Shown: in pieces, positions 8,800 through 17,239 of the stretch
Layout of the letters: each line of letters opens with the position of its first letter
Position numbering within the stretch: position 1 is the stretch's first letter
From: DTU053 sp012520115
GTDB taxonomy: Bacteria; Bacillota; Clostridia; Oscillospirales; Acutalibacteraceae
NCBI GenBank assembly: GCA_050953725.1
Contig: JBMNNB010000001.1
Location: 620,001-684,000 of the forward strand
Reading direction: 5' to 3'
DNA length: 64,000 nt
Translations under genes and position numbers: made by a program
Notes under the pieces: generated by a model
Seen by the model: the letters and a program-made list of their open reading frames with translations, nothing else
Database searches by the model: none
Told to the model about the DNA's origin: nothing

Positions 8800-10110
8800 T
8801 TATTTTATCATTGCATTAATTAAGTCATAGCCGCTGTTATCTACGGCTTTTATCTTTACGCCGAGCTCCTTTTCCACATCCTCTAAAGTAAGGTTATCAA
8901 GAAAAACAAGCTCTGACTTTGATTTAAACATATTTATCGGCAAAAGCAAGGTGCTGTTAAGCTTTTTGCCTTTAAGCTGATTTATTATGTCTTGCCCGGT
9001 GACAAGCCCCGAAACAGTAATAGTGTGACCGAAAAAGTCATTGACAACACAGTGAACCTCAACTTTAAGCCCCTTGATTTTCTGCTGTGCAAGCTCACAA
9101 AGCCCGCTTATAAGCGGGTATGCCGCCTTTCCCGTGGCAATTGATACTGAACCTGGAGAGGGAAGTGCATCGCTGCTCATATCATTCAGAGCATCGATAA
9201 ACTCCGACTTAAGCAGCGCCCACATACCCACGCCGTTTTCAAGCTGATGAAATTCACCGTAATACTCAGCATCGGGAATTTCCCTTCCTGCCTTTAAATA
9301 GAATTCATCGGCGGCGAATGCGAGCCTCTCCTTGCCGGAGGCTGTCAGCCTGTCGTTAAATCCCTCGACTATGTTTATTACACCCTCAGCCTCTTCCTTA
9401 GCGAAGGGTCTTAAGGGATGGAGCTTTTCCCTGAACCTTGTCAGCCCCACGGGTACGGCGGAAATGCTCTGCACCTGAGGATAGTACTCAGCCAATTTCT
9501 CAAGTGAGAAAAGCAGCTCATCGCCGTCATTTATACCGGGGCAAAGCACCAGCTGTGCATTGATTTTTATGCCCGCATCGGAAAAACGCTTTATGTTTTT
9601 CAGCACCTCGCCTGAGCGGGGATTTTTCATCATCTTTACCCGCAGCTCAGGGTTCATTGTGTGAACCGATATGTTTACCGGGCTGATTTTCATCTCTATT
9701 ATACGCTCAACCTCACGCTCTGATAGATTTGTCAGCGTAATATAGTTGCCGAAAAGGAAGGAGAGCCTTGAATCGTCATCTTTAAAATAAAGGCTCTCAC
9801 GCATACCCTTGGGCAGCTGGTCTATAAAGCAGAAAATGCACTTGTTTTCACAGTGCCTGTGCTTATCCATCAGGTATGTTTCAAAAATCAGTCCTAAATC
9901 TGCGTCGGCGCCTTTTATTACCCGGGTTAAGTAGTATTTGCCCTCTGAGGTTTTATAGCCTAATACGGGATTTTTGCTCTTTGAATAAAACTGATAGTCG
10001 AGCACATCGTCGATTTTATGGCCGTTAACAGTCAATAAAATGTCGCCTTTATTAAGCCCCTTTTTGTAGCAAGGGGAGTTCTTTACGACACCGGAAATCA
10101 GGACAGCCAT
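8800..10110 (-). CDS. PDZ/radical-SAM-like DUF512 protein
   Basis: A 436-residue member of the conserved Firmicute DUF512 family, usually found next to der. It has an N-terminal PDZ-like domain (about residues 3-60), then a radical-SAM-type barrel with a CxxxCxxC cluster in HRHCENKCIFCF near residue 93, and a C-terminal DUF512 domain (about 215-410). The cysteine spacing implies a [4Fe-4S] cluster, but no reaction is established for the family. The start is at MAVLISG, with GGAGG 5 bases upstream; the longer frame start has no site. It lies between rpmF and der and is co-directional with them. Confidence 0.88.
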   Translation of the reverse strand: MAVLISGVVKNSPCYKKGLNKGDILLTVNGHKIDDVLDYQFYSKSKNPVLGYKTSEGKYYLTRVIKGADADLGLIFETYLMDKHRHCENKCIFCFIDQLPKGMRESLYFKDDDSRLSFLFGNYITLTNLSEREVERIIEMKISPVNISVHTMNPELRVKMMKNPRSGEVLKNIKRFSDAGIKINAQLVLCPGINDGDELLFSLEKLAEYYPQVQSISAVPVGLTRFREKLHPLRPFAKEEAEGVINIVEGFNDRLTASGKERLAFAADEFYLKAGREIPDAEYYGEFHQLENGVGMWALLKSEFIDALNDMSSDALPSPGSVSIATGKAAYPLISGLCELAQQKIKGLKVEVHCVVNDFFGHTITVSGLVTGQDIINQLKGKKLNSTLLLPINMFKSKSELVFLDNLTLEDVEKELGVKIKAVDNSGYDLINAMIK

Positions 10111-10185
10111 ACAAACCTCCGTAAACAACACTAAAAAGGCGGGGAAGGTAACCCTTCTCCACCTCTTAAACGCTAAGACAAAGAA

Positions 10186-10368
10186 TTAATCCTCAACCTT
10201 TACAACTTCTCTGCCGTTATAATAACCGCAGGCGGAGCAAAGTCTGTGAGACCTTTTAAGCTCGCCGCACTTAGGGCATTTTTCAAGTGTCGGAGCAGTC
10301 AAAGTCCATGTGTTTGCACGTCTTTTATCCCTTCTTGCCTTAGAAACACGTCTTGCAGGTACTGCCAT
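10186..10368 (-). CDS. rpmF: 50S ribosomal protein L32
   Basis: Ribosomal protein L32, 60 residues, with the typical MAVPARRVSKARRD start and a zinc ribbon made of CPKCGELK near residue 31 and CSACGYY near residue 44. All four cysteines are present, so this is the zinc-binding form. GGGAGG precedes the ATG. It follows yceD by 27 bases, the classic yceD-rpmF pair. Confidence 0.98.
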   Translation of the reverse strand: MAVPARRVSKARRDKRRANTWTLTAPTLEKCPKCGELKRSHRLCSACGYYNGREVVKVED

Positions 10369-10395
10369 ATCTAAAAACCTCCCTTATCATGCTGA

Positions 10396-10920
10396 TTAAT
10401 CATCGTTCAATAGCTTTGCCAAAGCCTCAAGCCTCGGGTCAACAGCCTTTTTGCAGGAGCAATTACCGTCGTTCAGGTTTGTGCCGCAATTCGGACAAAT
10501 GCCTTTGCAATCCTCAGAACATAAAAATGTTACGGGCATTGACAGCCAGATATCCTCAGCCAACAAATCGTCGAGATTGAGCTGGTAAGAAGGAATAAAC
10601 AGACGCCTGTCGTCGTATTCGACATCCGATTCTTCAGCTTCATCTTCATTGCCGATCAGAAGAATGTGCTCCGATGGCACAGCCATTTGTCTTTCAATAT
10701 CCGAGGCGCATCTGTCGCACCGAGCCGAATAAGTAAACTCCGAGAGTGCGGACAAATAAACAATGCCGGTGCGGTTAAAGACCTTACCCTTTGCCTTTAT
10801 CGGGGAAAAGGGATTGTCCTCACCCTCTGGCACGTATGACGACATTGAAAATTCATAGTTAAAGGGCAAAGAGAGATCTTCATTATTAAAAATCGGTGTA
10901 AGATCTATCGTCACGCCCAT
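10396..10920 (-). CDS. yceD: YceD/DUF177 family protein
   Basis: A 174-residue YceD (DUF177) protein. The family is linked to 23S rRNA accumulation and is almost always encoded just before rpmF, as here. A conserved CDRCxxxx segment lies near residue 79, and a C-terminal Cys pair set (CSEDCKGICPNCG and CSCKKAVDPR) is typical of the family. The chosen ATG (MGVTIDL) has AGGAG only 2 bases upstream. A GTG two codons later, with 8-base spacing, is an equally good start. An upstream in-frame ATG would overlap the promoter. Confidence 0.88.
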   Translation of the reverse strand: MGVTIDLTPIFNNEDLSLPFNYEFSMSSYVPEGEDNPFSPIKAKGKVFNRTGIVYLSALSEFTYSARCDRCASDIERQMAVPSEHILLIGNEDEAEESDVEYDDRRLFIPSYQLNLDDLLAEDIWLSMPVTFLCSEDCKGICPNCGTNLNDGNCSCKKAVDPRLEALAKLLNDD

Positions 10921-10945
10921 CACTCCTGAAATATGTGCAGAGAAC

Positions 10946-10974
10946 ATTATATAATTACAGATTGCTTTTGTCAA
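10946..10974 (-). promoter_or_regulatory. Promoter of the yceD-rpmF-DUF512-der-thiN operon
   Basis: A consensus sigma-A promoter on the minus strand: TTGACA, 17 bases, TATAAT. It ends about 25 bases before the yceD start. Confidence 0.9.
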
Positions 10975-11047
10975 CAAAAAAATACATCTATTACCTTTAT
11001 ATATAAATTGTTAAAATTAAAACCGCAATTCCCGTCCCGCACATTAA

Positions 11048-12397
11048 TTAAGCATATAATTCAATCGATTTTATAAGAGCCTCAGACCTCGAAGAAATAA
11101 CCCTCAGCATCATAGAATCAGTTTCAACGCTTAAAGGGAATATTCTCATATTGCCGATTGTGGTACCCTCGAAAACTCTGTAATTATTATTCTCCTCAGA
11201 GTCGCTTATAATCTGAAAGCCCTCGACTCGCTGACCCTTTTCTATTTCCTCTTTAATAACAACATAAGATATCTTTTGCTTCTTTTCAAGCTTTATGCTT
11301 ATTTCGCACTGACTTTTGTCCTCGTTTATATCCCGTCTTGAAATTTCGGCGCCGTCTGCTAAATTGACAGCGAAGGTACTCCTGATTTTATCGCCCAGCT
11401 CCTTTAAGCGCAGAACATCCCTTTCGTCAAACCTGCCATCGGGAGTAGGGGGAATATTAAGGTTAAAGGTGCAGTTGCCGCCCACTGTTCTGATGTATGT
11501 ATCAAAGAGCCTTTTAAGGGAGTGCGGCTCCTCGTCCTTATGATAGAACCAGCCCTTGCGGATTGACATATCCACCTCGGCAGGGCAGAAAACAAGCCCC
11601 TTCGAGTACATAATGTTTGACAGTGAGCCGATATTATGATCCCAGTTATACATATATGAAAGGTCGCCGGAAAGGGGAGGGTTGACGGGGAAAATATTCT
11701 TATTTCTGTGGCAAAGCTCATGTGGCACAACTGCCCATTCCGCATACCTTGATGAGCCCTGCTCATCGCCACACCATCTGATATCCGGGCCGAAGTCGCT
11801 GAAAATAGCCGCATTTGGCTGATATTTGCGAATCAGTTCAATATAGCCGTCAAAATCATATTCCTGCTTTTTGCCGTTAGGCCCTTCTCCGCAGGCACCG
11901 TCAAACCAGACGTAGAAAATCTCGCCGTATTCGGTTAAGAGCTCAGTCAATTGAGCCTTGTAATAATCGTTGTAGGCTTCGCTGCCGTAGGAGGGCGCAT
12001 TCCTGTCCCAGGGGGAAAGATAAAAGCCGAACTTTATGCCGCCTCTTTCGCAGGCCTCGGCACACTCTCTGACCACATCGCCCTTGCCGTTCTTGTAAGG
12101 GCTGTTTCTTATGCAATGCTCTGTCTGCCTTGTCTGCCACAGGCAAAAGCCGTCATGGTGCTTTGCGGTCAGCACAATACCCGTCATTCCCGCAGATTTT
12201 ACAGCCTCAACCCACTGGTCGCAGTCGAGCCTTACGGGGTTGAAAATAGCCGGGCTTTCTTTTCCAGTACCCCATTCCATGTCCGTATATGTATTGACTC
12301 CGAAATGCACAAAGGCATAGAAATTGTGATTGTTCAGCATATTAAGCTGTATTTTGCTGGGTCTTACATTTGCGGCGGCGGTCAGAAAGTCCTTCAT
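11048..12397 (-). CDS. Alpha-L-fucosidase, GH29 family
   Basis: A 449-residue GH29 glycoside hydrolase. Recognisable features are FVHFGVNTYTDMEWG near residue 30, the substrate-binding GIVLTAKHHDGFCLW near residue 73 (HH pair), FYLSPWDR near 125 and YVWFDGACG near 161, where the Asp is the expected catalytic nucleophile. A C-terminal beta domain begins near 330. There is no signal peptide, so it should act in the cytoplasm on imported fucosides, for example from mucin or milk glycans (inference). GGGGG lies 7 bases before the ATG. It is a monocistronic gene with its own putative promoter. Confidence 0.88.
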   Translation of the reverse strand: MKDFLTAAANVRPSKIQLNMLNNHNFYAFVHFGVNTYTDMEWGTGKESPAIFNPVRLDCDQWVEAVKSAGMTGIVLTAKHHDGFCLWQTRQTEHCIRNSPYKNGKGDVVRECAEACERGGIKFGFYLSPWDRNAPSYGSEAYNDYYKAQLTELLTEYGEIFYVWFDGACGEGPNGKKQEYDFDGYIELIRKYQPNAAIFSDFGPDIRWCGDEQGSSRYAEWAVVPHELCHRNKNIFPVNPPLSGDLSYMYNWDHNIGSLSNIMYSKGLVFCPAEVDMSIRKGWFYHKDEEPHSLKRLFDTYIRTVGGNCTFNLNIPPTPDGRFDERDVLRLKELGDKIRSTFAVNLADGAEISRRDINEDKSQCEISIKLEKKQKISYVVIKEEIEKGQRVEGFQIISDSEENNNYRVFEGTTIGNMRIFPLSVETDSMMLRVISSRSEALIKSIELYA

Positions 12398-12428
12398 AGA
12401 TAGCCCCCATAAATTTCAAACTAAATTC

Positions 12429-12457
12429 ATATTAACCGACTTTTGGTAAAAACTCAA
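12429..12457 (-). promoter_or_regulatory. Putative promoter of the GH29 gene
   Basis: On the minus strand: TTGAGT, a 17-base spacer, then TAATAT, about 30 bases before the fucosidase ATG. The -10 is imperfect. Confidence 0.45.
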
Positions 12458-12496
12458 TATATCAAGGGCTGTAAAAAATTAATAATCAAATTGGAC

Positions 12497-12525
12497 TTGC
12501 CAATACTGTAAATCTGTTATATAAT
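12497..12525 (+). promoter_or_regulatory. Promoter of the SRP RNA gene
   Basis: TTGCCA, a 17-base spacer, then a perfect TATAAT. The predicted transcription start is near 12532, some 28 bases before the first strand of the RNA's main helix. Confidence 0.85.
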
Positions 12526-12559
12526 ATCAAAGGCTTGAAAGCTACAAAAAAGACATTAT

Positions 12560-12701
12560 GCACCCATTTTCTGTCATGCGGCGTGCAGGTCCTGTGCGGC
12601 AGAGCGCCGCGAACCATGTCAGGCGGGGAACCGAGCAGCATTAAGCGGTATGCCTGTGCGCCACAGCCCGCCTGTACGCCGTATGACCGAGAGTGGGTGT
12701 T
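12560..12701 (+). ncRNA. ffs: Signal recognition particle RNA (4.5S/scRNA)
   Basis: This is the RNA scaffold of the signal recognition particle, which binds Ffh. The invariant domain IV hairpin is present: GTCAGG at 12618, a GGGGAACC apical part, then GAGCAGC at 12633, which are the symmetric and asymmetric loop elements contacted by Ffh. It sits in a long helix. GCACCCA at 12560 and GCGGCGTGCAGG at 12579 pair with CCTGTACGCCGT at 12671 and GTGGGTG near 12693. The exact ends are uncertain. Only about 28 bases lie between the predicted start and the helix, so a full Alu domain is not obvious. It lies just upstream of dnaX, a common Firmicute arrangement. Confidence 0.92.
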
Positions 12702-12721
12702 GTTTAAATAAAGAATTTCAG

Positions 12722-12758
12722 GGTAAAGGTTGGCTATGCCGCCCTTTGCCTTTCATTT
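12722..12758 (+). terminator. Weak terminator-like hairpin between SRP RNA and dnaX
   Basis: GGTAAAGG can pair with CCTTTGCC (one G-U) around a 13-base loop and is followed by TTTCATTT. It could end the SRP RNA while letting some transcripts run into dnaX, since no separate dnaX promoter was recognised. Confidence 0.4.
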
Positions 12759-12778
12759 GTAGGATGGGAGGGACTGTT

Positions 12779-14584
12779 TTGTATAAGGTATTGTACAGAA
12801 AGTGGCGTCCATCCTCTTTTGCTGATGTTGTAGGTCAGGAGCATATAACCGTAACCTTAGCAAATGAAGTTAAAGAGAACAGATTAGCCCACGCATACCT
12901 GTTCACCGGCTCAAGGGGAACAGGCAAGACCACCTGCGCAAAGATTCTTTCAAAGGCCGTGAACTGCTTAAATCCCGTAGACGGCAATCCCTGCAACAAA
13001 TGTGAAATCTGTGTCGGTATTGACAAGGGTACGATTCTTGACATAGCCGAAATAGACGCAGCCAGCAACAGGGGTATAGATGATATCAGGGCCTTGCGTG
13101 AGGAATCGGCCTTCACCCCCGCAAAGGCAAAATTCAGGGTATATATTATAGACGAAGTGCATATGCTCACAATCGAGGCCTTTAATGCGCTCTTAAAAAC
13201 TCTTGAGGAGCCGCCCTCACATGTGATTTTCATACTCGCCACTACTGAAGTGCACAAGCTCCCTTCAACGATTATTTCCCGCTGCCAGCGCTTTGATTTC
13301 AGACGCATTTCCCCCCAGAGCATTGCACAGAGGCTTGAATATATCGCAGAGTCGGAAAACTCAAAAATCACCCGTGATGCGACACTTCTCATAGCAAGAA
13401 TAGCCGACGGCGGTCTGCGTGACGCTATCTCCCTGCTTGACAGGTGCATGTCGACCGACGGAGTGATTACCGCTGAGGTCGTTGCCAATGCGGCAGGCAT
13501 TGCCGGCAGGGACTATCTTTTCAAAATGTCCGAGGCTATCTGCAATAAGGATATCCTATCACTTTTGTCCCTCCTTGACGAGCTTCACAATTCGTCCCTT
13601 GACAGCGACAGGCTTATAACCGAGCTTGTTACGCATTTCAGAGATATAATGATAGTCAAAACCGTTGACAGGCCCCTTGATTTCATCGTCTGCACAGAGG
13701 AGGAGTTAATTAAGCTCAAAGCTTTAGCTGACTCGCTCACAGACGAGGCCATTTTCAGAATTATAAACATCCTAACCGAAACGGCAGAAAAGCTCAAACG
13801 CAGCCCGAACAGACGGGCGCAGGCGGAATTGGCCCTTATAAAAATCTGCTCCGAGCGTGACGAAGGGGATATTGACAGCCTGCTTCAAAGAATAGCCGTG
13901 CTCGAAAAGGAGATAGACTCCCTTAAAAAGAACGGCATTACCGTCACACCGGCGCAAAACACAATAGAGCCAAAAGCAGAAATTAAGGACGCTCATCAAG
14001 ACGCAGCTCAAACTGTGAATGATGACGAGGCAGACTCAGCAGAGCCTGCTCCCTTTGAGCTTGACAATGAGCTGTCCTTTTTTGATGCCGCAGGAAGCGA
14101 ATCAGACAATCAGGGCGTACCGTGGGATGAAGATTTAGCACCGCCGCCCCCCGCCTTTGAGGACGCCCCGCCCTTTACAGACAGCCCTCCCGATAACTTC
14201 CCCTCAGATGAGGGCAGCTTATTTGATAATACCGAAACCACAGACGATACTCCCGAAGGCGAAGCCTTTGTCCCTGTTGAAATCGACGATATGCCCTTCT
14301 CAGACGGCGATAACGAGGCCTTACCCTTCTCCGAGCCTCAGGATAATGCAGACATTGTTTTAACCGCAGAAATGTGGAATAATATAACCTATGAGATAGG
14401 CAAACAGTGCCCGCCGCTAATCGGCATACTCGGCTCAGCAAGCGGACAAATAGAGAACGGCACCCTTGTAATAAGAATCGGCAGCGAGATATTCTGCAAT
14501 ATGTGCACAAGCACCTTCTCAGAGCAGATTCACAAAGCAGTTGCAAAGGCAACAGGCAGAAATATAAGAGTAAGGTTTATTTAG
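12779..14584 (+). CDS. dnaX: DNA polymerase III subunit gamma/tau
   Basis: This is the clamp-loader ATPase of the replicative polymerase. The protein has the typical start YKVLYRKWRP, Walker A GSRGTGKTT (about residue 43), a four-Cys zinc module (CLNPVDGNPCNKCEIC), Walker B IIDEVHM, sensor ILATTE and the DnaX domain III region. An acidic Pro/Asp/Glu-rich linker (about residues 400-520) and a short C-terminal tau-like domain follow. Its roughly 601 residues are normal. The start is a TTG with GGGAGGG 6 bases upstream; the longer open frame would run into the SRP RNA. It heads the dnaX-ybaB-recR cluster. Confidence 0.96.
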   Translation: MYKVLYRKWRPSSFADVVGQEHITVTLANEVKENRLAHAYLFTGSRGTGKTTCAKILSKAVNCLNPVDGNPCNKCEICVGIDKGTILDIAEIDAASNRGIDDIRALREESAFTPAKAKFRVYIIDEVHMLTIEAFNALLKTLEEPPSHVIFILATTEVHKLPSTIISRCQRFDFRRISPQSIAQRLEYIAESENSKITRDATLLIARIADGGLRDAISLLDRCMSTDGVITAEVVANAAGIAGRDYLFKMSEAICNKDILSLLSLLDELHNSSLDSDRLITELVTHFRDIMIVKTVDRPLDFIVCTEEELIKLKALADSLTDEAIFRIINILTETAEKLKRSPNRRAQAELALIKICSERDEGDIDSLLQRIAVLEKEIDSLKKNGITVTPAQNTIEPKAEIKDAHQDAAQTVNDDEADSAEPAPFELDNELSFFDAAGSESDNQGVPWDEDLAPPPPAFEDAPPFTDSPPDNFPSDEGSLFDNTETTDDTPEGEAFVPVEIDDMPFSDGDNEALPFSEPQDNADIVLTAEMWNNITYEIGKQCPPLIGILGSASGQIENGTLVIRIGSEIFCNMCTSTFSEQIHKAVAKATGRNIRVRFI

Positions 14585-14618
14585 CCTTCTCATTAACTGA
14601 TATTTTCGGAGGTATAAA

Positions 14619-14960
14619 ATGAAAGCCAGAATACCAAACGTAGGCGGACAGAATAACATGATGCAGCAGATTCAGAAGATGCAGGAGGACATGGCTGCAG
14701 CCCAGACAGCGGTTGAGGAGTCCGAATTCACCGCAAGCGCAGGCGGCGGACTTGTAGAGGCCACTGTCAACGGCAAGCACCAGCTCACAGCCATAAAGAT
14801 TAATCCCGACGCCATTGACCCGGAGGACCCGGAGATGCTTGAGGATTTTATTCTGCTCGCAGTAAACGAGGCAATAAACAAGGCCTCTGACGCTATGCAA
14901 CAGGCTGTGGGACAGGTTACGGGCGGACTTAATATCCCCGGCTTACCCTCGCTGTTTTAA
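14619..14960 (+). CDS. Nucleoid-associated protein YbaB/EbfC family
   Basis: A 113-residue DNA-binding protein of the YbaB/EbfC family. It shows the Met/Gln-rich N-terminal helix (MMQQIQKMQEDM), the conserved core GGGLVEATVNGKHQL with INPDAIDPEDPEMLED, and a Gly/Met-rich C-terminus. It forms dimers that bind DNA as tweezers. CGGAGG precedes the ATG. It lies between dnaX and recR, 2 bases before the latter, which is the conserved order. Confidence 0.95.
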   Translation: MKARIPNVGGQNNMMQQIQKMQEDMAAAQTAVEESEFTASAGGGLVEATVNGKHQLTAIKINPDAIDPEDPEMLEDFILLAVNEAINKASDAMQQAVGQVTGGLNIPGLPSLF

Positions 14961-14962
14961 TT

Positions 14963-15559
14963 ATGGATTTCAAAGCACTGCCGCTTCAGCGGCTTATTGA
15001 GCAATTTGAAAAAATGCCCGGCATAGGCAGAAAAACCGCACAGCGCTTAGCCTTTTATATTCTCGCCATCCCTAAGGAGGAAGCCCTTGAGGTAGCAGAC
15101 GCAATTAAAGAGGCCTGCGAAAAGATTAAAAAATGCTCCCTTTGCATGAATCTCACCGAGGAGGAGCTTTGCCCCATATGCTTCTCGCCCGAGAGGGACA
15201 AGGGCGTTATCTGTGTAGTCGAGGACGCACAGGATTTGCTCGCTATTGAGAAAACAGGGGAGTACAAGGGCGTTTACCATGTGTTAAACGGCGCAATTTC
15301 GCCCCTTGACGGAATCGGCCCGGAGCAGTTAAGCATAAAGGAGCTGCTGGGCAGAATTGACGATAGCGTGTCAGAGATTATTCTCGCCACCAATTCGGAT
15401 ATCGAGGGCGAAGCCACAGCCATGTATATTTCCAAGCTGATAAAACCGTTCGGAGTAAAGGTAACAAGGCTCGCTTACGGCCTGCCCGTCGGCTCTGACC
15501 TTCAGTACGCCGACGAACTGACCCTTTCAAGAGCATTGAACGGCCGTAGAGTATTCTGA
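14963..15559 (+). CDS. recR: Recombination protein RecR
   Basis: RecR acts with RecF and RecO to load RecA at gaps. The 198-residue protein contains the N-terminal helix-hairpin-helix (FEKMPGIGRKTAQRLAF), a zinc finger with CSLCMNLTEEELCPIC (four Cys near residues 57-72), a Toprim domain with VVEDAQDLLAIE and ATNSDIEGEATA, and the C-terminal RLAYGLPVGSDLQYAD signature. The length is typical. It closely follows ybaB and is probably translationally coupled to it. Confidence 0.97.
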   Translation: MDFKALPLQRLIEQFEKMPGIGRKTAQRLAFYILAIPKEEALEVADAIKEACEKIKKCSLCMNLTEEELCPICFSPERDKGVICVVEDAQDLLAIEKTGEYKGVYHVLNGAISPLDGIGPEQLSIKELLGRIDDSVSEIILATNSDIEGEATAMYISKLIKPFGVKVTRLAYGLPVGSDLQYADELTLSRALNGRRVF

Positions 15560-15605
15560 TCTTGTCTGCAAAACTTTTTATACAACGCTGTCAGGAGGGA
15601 ATGCA

Positions 15606-17216
15606 ATGCAAAACGCATATGTTATTACATATGACATAGGAACAACCGGAGTAAAAACCTGCATTTTTAAGATTGATTCCACAATTAAACTGATAGGCTT
15701 CGCCTCCGAGGGCTATAATTTATATGTGCTGCCCGACGGCGGCGCAGAGCAGGACCCCGAGGAATGGTGGGCAGCCCTCTGCAAGACAACGGGCATTGCT
15801 TTAGAAAAGGCAGGCATAAAGCCGGAAGACATCAGCGGCATTTCCTTCTGCTCGCAGATGCAGGGCCTGGTGCTGGTTGACAAGGACGGTAAAGCATTGC
15901 GCCGCTCGATGAGCTATATGGACCAGAGAGCCGAAAAGGAGCTTAAAGAGGGTATCGCTCACGGCCTGCAGATAGCCGGCGCAAATGTGTTCAAGCTCCT
16001 AAAATCGCTTAAGATTACGGGCGCAGTTGCTGCCTCCGTTAAGGACCCTGTCTATAAATACAAATGGGTAGAAAAGAACGAGCCGGAAGTCTTCAAGCGT
16101 ATTCATAAATGGCTCGATGTCAAGGAATACTTTATTTGCCGCATGACAGGCGAATTTGTAATGACCCATGACTCAGCCTTTGCAACTTTGCTTTATGATA
16201 TAAGAAAAGGCAAGCGAGAGTGGAGCGAGGCCATGTGCAAGATGCACGGCGTCGATATGAAGCACTTGCCCGAAATCAAAAACTCCTGCGACAAGGTCGG
16301 TACGCTGAAGGCTGACGCAGCAAGGGATTTGGGGCTCGTTGAGGGTACTGCGGTTTTCGGCGGAGGCGGTGACGCTTCATTAATCGGCGTGGGCGCAGGC
16401 TCCGTGAATCTCGGCGACACGCACATCTATTCCGGCACATCCGGCTGGGTCTCAACCGTTGTGGACAAGAGCATTGTTGACGCAAGCGCAATGATAGCCG
16501 CTATTGTGGGCGCTCAGGAGGATAAGTTCAATTACTTTGCCGAGCTTGAGACAGCGGGCAAGTGCCTCGAATGGGTAAAGGACCACCTTGCCCTTGACGA
16601 AATAGATATTTACCTCAATAAAACCTCAGTTGTTGACTCCTATGAGAGCGTTTATGTAAGCCTTTATGACTATATGTCGGCGGTAATCGATAAGGTGCCC
16701 GCAGGCAGCGGCGGCGTTATCTTTACCCCGTGGCTGCACGGCAACCGCTGTCCCTTTGAGGACCCGAACGCAAGAGGCATGTTCTTCAATATAAGCCTTG
16801 ATACGGGCAAGTCGGAGCTTATCCGCTCCGTGGTCGAGGGCGTTTGCATGCACCTTCGCTGGTTCCTCGAAACTCAGGAGAAGAAGATTAAGACCTCCGA
16901 GGTAATCCGCTTTGTGGGCGGCGGCGCACTGTCTGATGTTACGTGTCAGATTCTCGCCGACTGCACAGGCAGGCGAATTGAAACAATCGAAAATCCGCAG
17001 AACGCAGGAGCCGTCGGTGCTGCAGTGCTTGTAGCGGTAGGTCTCGGTCTGATAAGCTCCGTAGCCGACGCCCGCAAGCTTATTCCCGCAGCTAAAACCT
17101 TTGTTCCCGACAGCTCCGTAAAGGCTGTTTATGATAAGCATTTCGAGGTTTACAAAAAGCTTTACAGCGCCAATAAAGACAATTTTGGAGCTTTAAATTC
17201 AAAGCACGGCAAATAA
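15606..17216 (+). CDS. FGGY-family sugar kinase, probably xylulokinase
   Basis: A 536-residue carbohydrate kinase of the FGGY family. Seen: the N-terminal ATPase phosphate-1 motif TYDIGTTGVKTCIF, AEQDPEEWW near residue 42, the substrate loop ISFCSQMQG with SYMDQRAE (xylulokinase-like), the second-domain GVGAGSVNLG and YSGTSGW region, and the adenosine-site VRFVGGGALSDVTCQILAD near residue 437. D-xylulose is the best guess; other pentuloses or erythritol-type substrates are possible. CAGGAGG precedes the ATG. There is no adjacent xylA, so the pathway partner is elsewhere. Confidence 0.72.
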   Translation: MQNAYVITYDIGTTGVKTCIFKIDSTIKLIGFASEGYNLYVLPDGGAEQDPEEWWAALCKTTGIALEKAGIKPEDISGISFCSQMQGLVLVDKDGKALRRSMSYMDQRAEKELKEGIAHGLQIAGANVFKLLKSLKITGAVAASVKDPVYKYKWVEKNEPEVFKRIHKWLDVKEYFICRMTGEFVMTHDSAFATLLYDIRKGKREWSEAMCKMHGVDMKHLPEIKNSCDKVGTLKADAARDLGLVEGTAVFGGGGDASLIGVGAGSVNLGDTHIYSGTSGWVSTVVDKSIVDASAMIAAIVGAQEDKFNYFAELETAGKCLEWVKDHLALDEIDIYLNKTSVVDSYESVYVSLYDYMSAVIDKVPAGSGGVIFTPWLHGNRCPFEDPNARGMFFNISLDTGKSELIRSVVEGVCMHLRWFLETQEKKIKTSEVIRFVGGGALSDVTCQILADCTGRRIETIENPQNAGAVGAAVLVAVGLGLISSVADARKLIPAAKTFVPDSSVKAVYDKHFEVYKKLYSANKDNFGALNSKHGK

Positions 17217-17239
17217 GTGCTGGAAAGGCAAGGAAATAA

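Noticed and set aside
12650..12778. Upstream extension of the dnaX frame
   Set aside because: It overlaps the SRP RNA and its encoded residues are not DnaX-like; the TTG at 12779 with GGGAGGG fits the family start.
14175..14552. Arg/Leu/Cys-rich open frame opposite dnaX
   Set aside because: It is the antisense shadow of the acidic dnaX linker and has no start signals.
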